From Anoxynatronum sibiricum (lineage in GTDB: Bacteria; Bacillota; Clostridia; Peptostreptococcales; Tindalliaceae): a DNA stretch of 64,000 bases. How positions within the stretch are numbered: the stretch's first letter is position 1; each line of letters starts with the position of its first letter. Below the pieces are notes generated by a model. The model ran no database searches. It was not told the origin of the DNA and saw only the letters and a program-made list of their open reading frames with translations. Below, piece by piece: positions 34,904 to 43,532 of the stretch. The stretch spans positions 186,001 through 250,000 of the forward strand of contig NZ_JBCITM010000003.1 of the NCBI RefSeq assembly GCF_039414295.1, in the 5' to 3' direction. The position numbers were made by a program, and so were the translations under genes.

Positions 34904-34915
34904 GAGGGATTTTGA

Positions 34916-35905
34916 ATGGAAGGTTTGATTGGGTTAATTATCACTGTAGCAGTCGTTATCGTACTTTTGTCCGTGTTTTTAAGCTTTGTTCCGCTGGGAC
35001 TCTGGGTAACAGCCTTTTTCTCGGGTGTTCGTGTGGGGATTTTTACGTTGATCGGAATGAGGTTCCGTCGTGTGGCGCCATCACGCATTGTCAATCCATT
35101 GATTAAGGCCACCAAAGCAGGTCTGGCATTGAACATCGATAAGCTGGAGGCACACTACCTGGCTGGTGGCGATGTCAACCGGGTGATCGACGCACTCATT
35201 GCAGCACAACGAGCTGAAATTAATCTTGAGTTTGAACGGGCAGCGGCGATTGATCTGGCTGGCCGTGATGTACTGCAAGCCGTTCAGGTAAGTGTTAACC
35301 CGAAAGTTATCGAAACTCCAAAAATTGCAGCAGTTGCTAAGAATGGCATCGAAGTGATCGCCAAAGCCCGGGTAACTGTACGGGCTAATATTGAACGGTT
35401 GGTTGGTGGTGCAGGTGAAGAAACCATCATTGCCCGTGTTGGTGAAGGCATTGTCACCACTGTGGGATCGGCGGAATCACACAAAGATGTGCTGGAAAAC
35501 CCTGATATGATTTCACGAACCGTTCTAAACAAGGGGCTTGATGCCGGAACAGCCTATGAAATACTGTCCATCGATATTGCAGATATTGATGTGGGTCGTA
35601 ATATCGGTGCACAGCTGCAGACTGATCAGGCAGAAGCCGATAAACGAATTGCCCAGGCAAAAGCTGAGGAAAGACGTGCAATGGCTGTTGCAAAAGAACA
35701 GGAAATGAAAGCCTCTGTGGAAGAAATGCGAGCTAAAGTAGTGGAAGCTGAAGCCGAAGTGCCCAAGGCAATGGCGGCAGCTCTCCGTGAAGGTAATCTG
35801 GGAGTGATGGATTACTACAACATGAAAAATGTCATGTCTGATACAGAAATGCGCAATTCCATTTCTCGTATTAAGAAAGATGATGGTGACCATAAGGATC
35901 AGTAG
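34916..35905 (+). CDS. floA: Flotillin-like protein FloA
   Basis: Membrane-associated scaffold of lipid microdomains, 329 aa. A hydrophobic N-terminal hairpin (about 4-45), then a PHB/SPFH-like domain with ANIERLVGGAGEETIIARVGE and a helical C-terminal part rich in Ala/Glu/Lys (ADKRIAQAKAEERRAMAVAK). Length and order match the Bacillus YqfA family. Ribosome site TAGGAGGGATTTTGA. Likely one operon with nfeD and the following small membrane protein. Confidence 0.93.
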   Translation: MEGLIGLIITVAVVIVLLSVFLSFVPLGLWVTAFFSGVRVGIFTLIGMRFRRVAPSRIVNPLIKATKAGLALNIDKLEAHYLAGGDVNRVIDALIAAQRAEINLEFERAAAIDLAGRDVLQAVQVSVNPKVIETPKIAAVAKNGIEVIAKARVTVRANIERLVGGAGEETIIARVGEGIVTTVGSAESHKDVLENPDMISRTVLNKGLDAGTAYEILSIDIADIDVGRNIGAQLQTDQAEADKRIAQAKAEERRAMAVAKEQEMKASVEEMRAKVVEAEAEVPKAMAAALREGNLGVMDYYNMKNVMSDTEMRNSISRIKKDDGDHKDQ

Positions 35906-35971
35906 AACATCCTGCATATTTTGAAAATATCTGGTGAAGCCATTGTCACTGAACAGTAAGGAAGTGATGGT

Positions 35972-36517
35972 ATGCAAATTGAAAGCATCCTTATCTTCAT
36001 TGTATTTGTGGTCATCAGTTCGATGGCCAACAGGCGTAAACAAGCCCAACAACGGCAACAACGTCAGCAACCTCAACCAATGGAAAACCAGCAGCCAAAA
36101 GTGGCTGCCAGTCAACCTAAAACTCAGCATCCATCTCAGCCTCCCAAGCCTGCCCGCCCGGCAAAAAGAACACTGCAAGATCTCTTCAGAGAAATGCAAC
36201 AGGAGCTGGTGGATGAGTTCAAGCAGGCTTCGGAACAAGTGCCTGAAGATCGCAGTCTGGAAATGCAAGACCCTGCGATGGTCACCAGGTCTGCCAAATC
36301 TTCAGTGACCGCTGCAGCAAAGAATAGAGGGACTGGGCAGTCAACAGGCGGGCGGAATGTTGAACCCAGCGAAACAATGAAGCGTGAGAGTCCGATATAC
36401 GGAAATGAAATAAAAGAAATGTCTCAGAGAGCAGCCATTGAGCTGACGGAAGATACTGTGATCAACGGCATCATCTTCTCAGAAATACTGGGGAAGCCTA
36501 AAAGTATGAGACGTTAA
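35972..36517 (+). CDS. Uncharacterised single-pass membrane protein, Gln-rich
   Basis: Protein of 181 aa, family unknown. One N-terminal helix (about 5-18, SILIFIVFVVISSM), then a Gln/Pro/Arg-rich low-complexity stretch (about 20-60). A short helical segment TLQDLFREMQQELVDEF and a conserved-looking C-terminus ending EDTVINGIIFSEILGKPKSM follow. The last motif resembles ends seen in other small clostridial proteins beside floA. It may be a partner of the flotillin complex; that is inferred from position only. Confidence 0.65.
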   Translation: MQIESILIFIVFVVISSMANRRKQAQQRQQRQQPQPMENQQPKVAASQPKTQHPSQPPKPARPAKRTLQDLFREMQQELVDEFKQASEQVPEDRSLEMQDPAMVTRSAKSSVTAAAKNRGTGQSTGGRNVEPSETMKRESPIYGNEIKEMSQRAAIELTEDTVINGIIFSEILGKPKSMRR

Positions 36518-36541
36518 CCATGAACCTGAATGAACAAGCAG

Positions 36542-36571
36542 AACAGCCTCGTTTCAGAGGCTGTTTTGTCT
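36542..36571 (+). terminator. Terminator of the nfeD-floA operon
   Basis: AACAGCCTC, short loop, GAGGCTGTT followed by TTGTCTT, 24 nt after the preceding stop. It lies inside the longest open frame of phoH, which therefore cannot be translated from its first ATG. Confidence 0.85.
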
Positions 36572-36595
36572 TGAGGGAAACCGACGATGACATGG

Positions 36596-36624
36596 TTGTT
36601 GTAGTACTCCCAATGGGTTATAAT
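36596..36624 (+). promoter_or_regulatory. phoH promoter
   Basis: TTGTTG, 17-bp spacer, TATAAT, just after the terminator and 55 nt ahead of the phoH start. Confidence 0.7.
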
Positions 36625-36678
36625 GGGGTAAAGACGTCACTGCCCATACAGCAGGATAAACGAACAGGAGGATTCTAT

Positions 36679-37644
36679 TTGAATCAGACAGCTCAAAGAT
36701 CTATTCCCGTGACCAAAGCGGAATGGATGCAGGCGCTTTTTGGTTCGGCAGACGAACACGCCAGACTTGTCAAAGAAGCCTTTGGTGTTGAGATGGTTGC
36801 ACGCCAGGAAGCCGTTTTGCTTCTGGGGCCGGATGCCGGAATTAAAGCAGCGACACAACTGGTGGAAGGTCTGCTGGCCGCAAAAGACAAAGGAGAGACA
36901 TTGACTCCCCAGAAAGTGGCCTACCTCATCAGTTTGATTCAGGATGATCAGGTGGAGCACATGAACCGGTTTATGGAAGAGCCGGTCTACATGACGGCTA
37001 AAGGCCGCATGATAAAGTCCAAAACATTGGGTCAGGCCCATTACATTCGAACGATGCAGCAGAAAGACCTCGCCTTTGGCATTGGTCCTGCAGGAACAGG
37101 CAAAACTTATCTGGCCGTCGCCATGGCGGTGAAAGCATTTGGAAGCAGAGAAGTGAACAAAATTATCCTCACACGACCGGCGATTGAAGCCGGCGAAAGC
37201 CTGGGCTTTTTACCTGGAGACCTGAAAGATAAAATTGACCCATACCTGCGGCCTCTCTACGATTCCCTTTTCGACATTTTGGGAGTCGATAAGTTCCAGA
37301 AGTATATGGAACGGGGACTTATTGAAGTGGCGCCATTGGCGTATATGAGAGGGCGAACACTGGATCATGCCTTTGTGATACTTGACGAGGCCCAAAATAC
37401 CACCCGGGAACAGATGAAAATGTTTTTGACCCGCCTGGGTATTGGGTCAAAGGCAGTGGTGACCGGTGATATTACGCAGATTGACTTGCCAAGGGGTAAG
37501 TCATCCGGCTTAGTGGAAGCATTGGATGTAGTCAAAAGTATCCCAGAGATTGGCATTGTTTATTTGAATGATAAAGATGTGGTGAGGCACACGCTGGTGC
37601 AGAAAATCATCCGGGCCTACGAAGCCTCGGAGTCACAGAAATAG
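36679..37644 (+). CDS. phoH: PhoH-family ATPase
   Basis: P-loop ATPase of 321 aa, probably involved in RNA metabolism; it often neighbours ybeY. N-terminal KH-like part (EWMQALFGSADEHARLVKEAFG), Walker A GPAGTGKTYLAVAMA, LTRPAIEAGESLGFLPGDL, Walker B VILDEAQN and TGDITQIDLP. A TTG start is chosen because AGGAGG is 7 nt upstream and the resulting length is normal. The frame opens at 36520, but a terminator and a promoter occupy that extension. First gene of phoH-pgpH-ybeY-dgkA. Confidence 0.93.
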   Translation: MNQTAQRSIPVTKAEWMQALFGSADEHARLVKEAFGVEMVARQEAVLLLGPDAGIKAATQLVEGLLAAKDKGETLTPQKVAYLISLIQDDQVEHMNRFMEEPVYMTAKGRMIKSKTLGQAHYIRTMQQKDLAFGIGPAGTGKTYLAVAMAVKAFGSREVNKIILTRPAIEAGESLGFLPGDLKDKIDPYLRPLYDSLFDILGVDKFQKYMERGLIEVAPLAYMRGRTLDHAFVILDEAQNTTREQMKMFLTRLGIGSKAVVTGDITQIDLPRGKSSGLVEALDVVKSIPEIGIVYLNDKDVVRHTLVQKIIRAYEASESQK

Positions 37645-37667
37645 AAGACACCATCAGGAGGTCCGGT

Positions 37668-39773
37668 ATGACATTGATAGATGGATGGAAGAAAAGGAAA
37701 AAGGGGACACCTGCAGAATCGGGAAGGCTGGAAATGAAGCGGATCGCAGGATATGTACTGATGTGTCTGCTTTTTTTCTTGGTGCTCTTTTTTACGCTCT
37801 TGGCAAGTCTTCAGCCACCCAAATATGATTTGCGTGTCGGTCAGGCAGCCCCTGAAGAAGTGTTATCACCAAAGTTGATCGTGGATCAGCACCGCACCCA
37901 GCAGCTGCGTTCAGAAGCCATGAGTCGTGTTGAGCCTGTTTATCGGCTGGACCAGGGAATTTACCCAGAAGTAAAAAGAGATATCGATTCGCTGTTTGAT
38001 TTGGTCTTTGAAGTTCGTGAAATGGAAGAAGTGACACCGGAAGAAATAGTGGCCGAACTGCAGGACAACATGCTGGGAATCACTGGATACCAACTGTTGG
38101 TTTTGGCAGAAACACCGGTGGAAAGGCTACAGAATTTGCAGAACTATCTCTATGAAATAATTGCCCAGCGAATGAACCAGGGTATCAAAGTGGCAGATTT
38201 ACAATGGGAGAAAGGTCAGATTCGGGAATATGTCGGTACCCTGACAGAGTTCGAGGAAAACTTAAGGGAAACAGCCGTGACTATTATCAACTCAACTATT
38301 CGCCCCAACGAGTTTTTAAATGTGGAAGCGACAGAAAATGCCCGTCAGGAAGCGGAGGAAAGCATTGAACCGGTGGTGATCCGTCGGGGCGAGGCTATTC
38401 TGCGTCAGGGTGACCGGGTGACTGCTGACCGACTGGCTCTCATGCGTGAGCTGGGACTGGTGGAGGGTGAGTATCAACCAAACTACCTGCTTTATGCCGG
38501 CATCACCCTGGTGGTGCTCTTGGTAATGCTGTTGTTTGTGGGTTATCTGTGGCAATTTCATCCAGTTCTGTTGCATCAGTTGGACAAACTGCTTCTGATT
38601 GTCCTCATTATCACCCTCATCAGTCTGATGACACGCCCCATTTTTATCTTGTCTCCCTATCTGATTCCAACAGCTGCAGGAGCTATGCTGTTATCACTGC
38701 TGGTAGACCCCCGACTGGCGCTGATGGCGAATACCATGATTACCCTTTTGGTGGGGCTTTCCACCGGGAACAACGTTCTAATGATTATGATGGGCCTGGT
38801 GGGTGGCACGGCTGGAGTGCTCAGTATGATGAATACTCAGCAACGGGGCAATATTTTCATTTCAGGTGTCATTATCGGAGCGGCAAATGTGGTGATGGTC
38901 GCTGTATTCCGCCTGGTGGGCATGCACGAAAGTGTTCGTTTGTGGATGGATTTGATCTATGCTTTTCTCAACGGTATTTTGTGTGCGGTTTTAACCATAG
39001 GGTCCCTGCCTTTCTGGGAATATACGTTTTCGATTCTAACACCCTTAAAGCTCATTGAGCTGTCTAACCCATCCCATCCCTTGTTGAAACGGTTGCTTAT
39101 GGAGGCGCCGGGAACATACCATCACAGTATTGTTGTGGGAAATCTGGCAGAATCTGCCGTGAATGCTGTTGGCGGTGACGGACTTCTGGTACGCACAGGA
39201 GCTTTCTATCATGATATCGGCAAACTGAAACGTCCTTTCTTTTTCAAAGAAAACCAGTATATGATGGAGAATCCCCATGATAAACTGGCACCATCTCTCA
39301 GTGCCCTCATTATCACAGGGCATGTGAAAGAAGGCCTGGAAATTGCAGTGAAGCACCGGTTGCCTGTCAAAATCAGAGCGTTTATCGAAGAACATCACGG
39401 CACCACATTGGCAGCATATTTTTTTCACAAAGCTAAAAGTGCCAGTAGTGAGCCTGAGAAAATTGATGAACACATGTATCGTTATAATGGTCCGATCCCT
39501 CAGAGCAGAGAGACGGCGATCTTAATGTTGGCCGACTCGGTGGAAGCCGCAGTTCGCAGCATGGAAAACCCCACACGGGACAGAATCGAACAAATGGTGC
39601 AGAAGATCATTCAGGGCAAACTGGATGATGGTCAGCTGGAAGACAGTCAATTAACCCTGACAGAGTTGAAAGAAGTTCGCAAAACTTTCACCCGGATTCT
39701 GGCTGGGATCCTTCATGAGCGCATCCAATACCCGGAAATGGATCTTAAGGAACTGAAAGGAAAATCACCATGA
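37668..39773 (+). CDS. pgpH: 7TM-HD cyclic di-AMP phosphodiesterase PgpH-like
   Basis: Membrane HD-hydrolase of 701 aa; homologues degrade c-di-AMP to pApA. One helix near 30-45, an extracytoplasmic 7TMR-HDED domain (about 50-265) with PEEVLSPKLIVDQHRTQQL and AILRQGDRVT, then seven helices (about 275-460). The cytoplasmic HD domain has GTYHHSIVVGNLAE, GAFYHDIGKLKRPFFF and ALIITGHVKEG. Ribosome site CAGGAGGT. Its ATGA stop overlaps the ybeY start. phoH-pgpH-ybeY is a conserved trio. Confidence 0.93.
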   Translation: MTLIDGWKKRKKGTPAESGRLEMKRIAGYVLMCLLFFLVLFFTLLASLQPPKYDLRVGQAAPEEVLSPKLIVDQHRTQQLRSEAMSRVEPVYRLDQGIYPEVKRDIDSLFDLVFEVREMEEVTPEEIVAELQDNMLGITGYQLLVLAETPVERLQNLQNYLYEIIAQRMNQGIKVADLQWEKGQIREYVGTLTEFEENLRETAVTIINSTIRPNEFLNVEATENARQEAEESIEPVVIRRGEAILRQGDRVTADRLALMRELGLVEGEYQPNYLLYAGITLVVLLVMLLFVGYLWQFHPVLLHQLDKLLLIVLIITLISLMTRPIFILSPYLIPTAAGAMLLSLLVDPRLALMANTMITLLVGLSTGNNVLMIMMGLVGGTAGVLSMMNTQQRGNIFISGVIIGAANVVMVAVFRLVGMHESVRLWMDLIYAFLNGILCAVLTIGSLPFWEYTFSILTPLKLIELSNPSHPLLKRLLMEAPGTYHHSIVVGNLAESAVNAVGGDGLLVRTGAFYHDIGKLKRPFFFKENQYMMENPHDKLAPSLSALIITGHVKEGLEIAVKHRLPVKIRAFIEEHHGTTLAAYFFHKAKSASSEPEKIDEHMYRYNGPIPQSRETAILMLADSVEAAVRSMENPTRDRIEQMVQKIIQGKLDDGQLEDSQLTLTELKEVRKTFTRILAGILHERIQYPEMDLKELKGKSP

Positions 39774-40231
39774 ATCAAAGAGACATTCTCATCGACATTG
39801 ATCATCGGCAAGATATCATCACGTTGACACTCCAACAGGAACAGCTGATTCAGCAGGCAGTGACTGCCTGCTATGAACTGGAAGACTGGCCGAAAGATTT
39901 CGAAGTCAGCCTTTCATTTGTTATGAATGAAGAAATTCAGACTCTGAACCGTGATTATAGGGGCAAGGACCAACCCACCGACGTGCTCTCCTTTCCCATG
40001 GATACGACTGACAACGCCCCTGAAAAACTGCTGGGAGACATTGTCATATCTGTTGAGAAAATGGTAGACCAGGCAACCGAGTATGGACACAGTGTTGACC
40101 GGGAAATGATCTACCTGGTGGTACACAGCACCCTGCATCTTATGGGATATGATCATATGACAGAGAAAGACAAGCAGATGATGCGGGAAAAAGAAGAGAC
40201 CATCATGAAGCGGCTGGCATTGATCCGCTAG
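39770..40231 (+). CDS. ybeY: Endoribonuclease YbeY (rRNA maturation factor)
   Basis: Zinc-dependent single-strand endoribonuclease for 16S rRNA 3' processing and ribosome quality control, 153 aa. DYRGKDQPTDVLSFP and zinc motif HSTLHLMGYDH (three histidines) are intact. It overlaps pgpH by 4 nt, indicating coupling. Confidence 0.95.
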   Translation: MNQRDILIDIDHRQDIITLTLQQEQLIQQAVTACYELEDWPKDFEVSLSFVMNEEIQTLNRDYRGKDQPTDVLSFPMDTTDNAPEKLLGDIVISVEKMVDQATEYGHSVDREMIYLVVHSTLHLMGYDHMTEKDKQMMREKEETIMKRLALIR

Positions 40232-40249
40232 GCCGCCGGGAGGACCGGC

Positions 40250-40954
40250 ATGAAATCACGAAATCTCATGGACAGCTTCAACTACGCTTTTCAAGGAATC
40301 ATTTACGCACTGAAAACACAGCGCAACATGAAAATCCATGTGGCAGCGGCCGTGGGAGTTCTGGTCATGAGCCTCTTTTTTCATTTGACCCGACTGGAAC
40401 TGGTGATCCTCATTGCCACCATTTCTTTGGTGCTGGTGACGGAAATGATTAACACCGCCATTGAGTCAGCCATTGATCTGATGACTGATCAATACAATAT
40501 TTTTGCCAAGATTGCTAAAAACGTGGCTGCCGGGGCAGTGCTGATCGCAGCCCTCAATGCACTAATTGTAGCTTATCTGCTGTTTTTTCAGCATCTCAAT
40601 CCCCTTTCTAAACAAGTGCTTGAAACAGTTCGTCAGTCAGATATACATATCACCTTTATTGCCCTGATGGTGGTGGTGCTGGCCACCATTGGCGCCAAAG
40701 CGTATTTTGGCCGGGGGAAAGGAACGCCAATGTCTGGCGGCATGCCCAGTGGTCACGCAGCCCTGGCTTTTGCAACGGCGACTGCCATCACCTTTATATC
40801 GAATCATGTCCTGGTTGCCAGCCTGTCTTTTCTGCTGGCGGTGTTGGTGTCTCAGAGTCGTGTGGAAGGGAAGATCCACAGTTTGCTGGAAGTTGCTGCA
40901 GGTGCTCTTTTGGGCTTGTTGGTGACCGTCTTGCTGTTTCAGTTTTTTCTTTAA
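40250..40954 (+). CDS. dgkA: Diacylglycerol/undecaprenol kinase fused to PAP2-like phosphatase
   Basis: Two-domain membrane protein of 234 aa. Residues 1-115 are a prokaryotic diacylglycerol kinase (in Gram-positives an undecaprenol kinase): AFQGIIYALKTQRNMKIH, EMINTAIESAIDLMTD, three helices. Residues 120-234 resemble a PAP2 phosphatase: GTPMSGGMPSGHAALAFATA and SQSRVEGKIHSLLEVAAG, the latter with Glu where the catalytic motif usually has Asp. Single-domain DgkA is about 120 aa. It lies in the usual ybeY-dgkA-cdd-era order. The fusion would combine phosphorylation and dephosphorylation of a lipid carrier. Confidence 0.88.
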   Translation: MKSRNLMDSFNYAFQGIIYALKTQRNMKIHVAAAVGVLVMSLFFHLTRLELVILIATISLVLVTEMINTAIESAIDLMTDQYNIFAKIAKNVAAGAVLIAALNALIVAYLLFFQHLNPLSKQVLETVRQSDIHITFIALMVVVLATIGAKAYFGRGKGTPMSGGMPSGHAALAFATATAITFISNHVLVASLSFLLAVLVSQSRVEGKIHSLLEVAAGALLGLLVTVLLFQFFL

Positions 40955-41021
40955 GCTAGAATAAATCAATCAAGCGTTCCAAATCACAAGAATCAAGACA
41001 CGCTAAGGAGGAAGGCATCCC

Positions 41022-42140
41022 TTGAAGAATCGAATCAAATGGCTGATACTGTTGCTTCTGGTGGTTTCTCTGTGGTCCGTCGCATGTGGATCATCAGCAC
41101 CTCAGGAAGACCCTGCAGAACTGGAAGAAACCATTGTTGAAGAAATCATGACAGAAGAACCGGAACCAGATCCCATTCCAGAGGGAATGGCAAAGAGCCC
41201 GCTCACTGGCTTGTGGATTCCTGAAGAAATGGTTAAGGTGCGTCCCGTGGCCATGCAAATCAATAATATCAGAGTAGCCTACCCTCAAAGCGGCATCTCT
41301 CAGGCTGACATCATCTATGAAACCCTGGCTGAAGGAAACATCACCCGCTTGCTGGCGGTTTTTCATGTGTATGATGCAGCGAAAATCGGTCCCATTCGCA
41401 GTGCCCGTCACTATTATCTGGATATGGCCGCCAGCCACGATGCACTCTACATGCACTATGGTGGCAGCCCCCAAGCCTATGACTACATTAGTCGTATGAA
41501 AGCACCAAATCTTGACGGACTGCCAAAGCCTGACGGTGTGCTAAGTTGGAGAGACCCGGAACGGCGCTCCATTCCCCGGATGCTGGAACACAGCGTCTAC
41601 ACCAGTCATGAGCTGATTGAAGAGGCTTGGGAAAAAGCAGGTTATCGCAGAGAAGTGGCCGACGATTTTGAAAGTGGACTGCTATTTCGAAGTGAACCTA
41701 AAGCACCCTTGGGTCAGCGGGCCGACTATGTGACGATCCCCTTTTCAAATGCCTACATATCAACTTTTGATTACGACCCCGAAACTCGGGAATACATCAA
41801 ATATCAGTCGGGAGAACCTCATCTTGATGAACTGTCGGGCGAACCGTTGCGTTTTGCCAACCTGATAGTCCAGCGCACTAATATTTTCGTGATTCCTGGT
41901 GATGATGCCGGCCGCCGGGAGATCAACATTGTTGGAAGTGGCAAAGGCCATTACATTTCAGAAGGGCGCACAGTTGCCATAGAATGGAGTAAGGCAGCCT
42001 ATAATCAACCCACCCGCTATGTTGAAGCCAAAACAGGTCTTCCCCTTGCCATGAATCCCGGAAAAACCTATATTGCTATTTTTCCGGAACGTCAGGAAAT
42101 CACGCTTCTTAAACCTGCGGAAACAACCGAAACACCTTAA
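41022..42140 (+). CDS. DUF3048 (YerB-like) lipoprotein
   Basis: Secreted lipoprotein of 372 aa, biochemical function unknown. TTG start behind AAGGAGGAAGG. Lipobox SVACG with C22, then an acidic linker rich in Glu/Pro. Family marks: SPLTGLWIP, VRPVAMQINNIRVAYPQSGI, ADIIYETLAEGNITRLLAVF and IGPIRSARHYYLDMA. It interrupts the usual dgkA-cdd order. Confidence 0.88.
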   Translation: MKNRIKWLILLLLVVSLWSVACGSSAPQEDPAELEETIVEEIMTEEPEPDPIPEGMAKSPLTGLWIPEEMVKVRPVAMQINNIRVAYPQSGISQADIIYETLAEGNITRLLAVFHVYDAAKIGPIRSARHYYLDMAASHDALYMHYGGSPQAYDYISRMKAPNLDGLPKPDGVLSWRDPERRSIPRMLEHSVYTSHELIEEAWEKAGYRREVADDFESGLLFRSEPKAPLGQRADYVTIPFSNAYISTFDYDPETREYIKYQSGEPHLDELSGEPLRFANLIVQRTNIFVIPGDDAGRREINIVGSGKGHYISEGRTVAIEWSKAAYNQPTRYVEAKTGLPLAMNPGKTYIAIFPERQEITLLKPAETTETP

Positions 42141-42211
42141 ATAGCAAATATGCCTGACAAACTTGATTTCACTAATGGTAAAGAGGCGCCCTATGAGAGA
42201 GGATGAAAAAA

Positions 42212-42637
42212 ATGACACACCAGGAATTGATTCAGATAGCCCTTGAAGTGAGAGAAAATGCTTACGTTCCATATTCTCAATTCAAAGTGGGAGCAGCTCT
42301 GCTTGGAGTCTCCGGCAAAGTGTATACCGGATGCAACGTGGAGTGCGCTTCCTATGGCGGCACGAATTGTGCAGAGCGCACAGCCATCTTTAAAGCAGTA
42401 TCCGAAGGCGAGCGTCGCTTTAAGACCATCGCAGTGGTGGGGGATCCAAATGCTTACACTTTCCCCTGCGGTATTTGCAGGCAGGTAATGGTGGAATTTG
42501 GAAAGGAGCTGGAAATCATTGTTGCCAAAACACCGGAAGACTACCGGGTTTATACAATGAATGACATACTTCCCCATTCTTTTACACCCGATGACCTGGA
42601 AAACAGCGGGGAAGGAGTTCGTTCACATGACCTTTAA
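42212..42637 (+). CDS. cdd: Cytidine deaminase
   Basis: Pyrimidine salvage enzyme: (deoxy)cytidine to (deoxy)uridine, 141 aa. Zinc ligands and catalytic Glu in NCAERTAIF, plus PCGICRQVMVEF; YSQFKVGAALL and TGCNVECASYGG bind substrate. The second ATG (42212) is spaced correctly from GAGAGGA; the first (42203) is too close. The end overlaps era by 11 nt. cdd-era is typical of Firmicutes. Confidence 0.95.
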   Translation: MTHQELIQIALEVRENAYVPYSQFKVGAALLGVSGKVYTGCNVECASYGGTNCAERTAIFKAVSEGERRFKTIAVVGDPNAYTFPCGICRQVMVEFGKELEIIVAKTPEDYRVYTMNDILPHSFTPDDLENSGEGVRSHDL

Positions 42638-43517
42638 GTCAGGATTTGTAGCTGTGGTGGGTCGCCCCAACGTTGGGAAATCGACCCTTATGAATCGACT
42701 GGTCGGCGAAAAAGTCGCCATCATGTCTTCGAAACCCCAGACCACCCGCAACAGTATTCGAGGGGTACTGAATCGGCCCGGCAGCCAGATGGTACTGGTG
42801 GACACACCGGGGCTTCACCGCCCCAAAAACAAGCTGGGCGACTTTATGATGCAAAGTGCCATGAATACCCTGAATGATGTTGATGTCATTTTGTATTTGG
42901 TGGAACCGGAAAACGACATTGGTCCGGGAGACCGGTATATTATGGAGATGTTGGCAGAGATTAAAACACCGGTGATACTGGTGATTAATAAAATTGACCT
43001 TTCCAACGGCGAGCAGCTGGATCATTGCTACGGTCTTTATGAAACTACCGGTCGTTTTCAACGGATTATTCCCCTTTCGGCGACACTGGGAGTGAATCTG
43101 GAGCAGTTGTTGCGGGAACTGGAAGCACACCTTCCTGAAGGTCCCCGGTACTTCCCTGAAGATATGATCACAGATCAGCCGGAGCGGGTGATTATGGCGG
43201 AACTTATTCGTGAAAAAGTACTCCAGTATCTGGAGCAGGAAATACCCCATGGGGTGGCGGTAATGACGGAGCGCATGAGACTCAATGAAGAAAAACAGCT
43301 GATGGAAGTGCAGGCCACCATCTTCTGTGAAAAGAAATCCCACAAGGGGATGATCATTGGGAAAAATGGCCGCAAGTTAAAAGGAATCGGCAAAAGTGCC
43401 CGGGAGGATATGGAGCGTTTTCTGGGAGTGAAAGTGTATCTGGAGCTGTGGGTAAAAGTGAAAGAAGGCTGGCGTGATCAAGCGGCCTCTTTGCGGGACT
43501 TTGGTTACGACGAATAA
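42627..43517 (+). CDS. era: GTPase Era
   Basis: Ribosome-assembly GTPase that binds the 3' end of 16S rRNA, 296 aa. G1 GRPNVGKST, G3 DTPG, G4 NKID, then a C-terminal KH domain (KGMIIGKNGRKLKGIG). ATG at 42627 gives the usual N-terminus and has AAGGAG upstream; the frame extends further back inside cdd. recO follows after 15 nt. Confidence 0.96.
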   Translation: MTFKSGFVAVVGRPNVGKSTLMNRLVGEKVAIMSSKPQTTRNSIRGVLNRPGSQMVLVDTPGLHRPKNKLGDFMMQSAMNTLNDVDVILYLVEPENDIGPGDRYIMEMLAEIKTPVILVINKIDLSNGEQLDHCYGLYETTGRFQRIIPLSATLGVNLEQLLRELEAHLPEGPRYFPEDMITDQPERVIMAELIREKVLQYLEQEIPHGVAVMTERMRLNEEKQLMEVQATIFCEKKSHKGMIIGKNGRKLKGIGKSAREDMERFLGVKVYLELWVKVKEGWRDQAASLRDFGYDE

Positions 43518-43532
43518 AGGCGGCGGCCCTTG

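Noticed and set aside
35525..36268. Minus-strand frame of 247 codons across the floA end
   Set aside because: His/Phe/Leu-rich antisense of the Ala/Glu/Gln-rich floA tail and the next gene; composition is that of a shadow frame.
42639..43343. Minus-strand frame of 234 codons inside era
   Set aside because: Lies fully within the conserved era gene on the opposite strand; no initiation signal.
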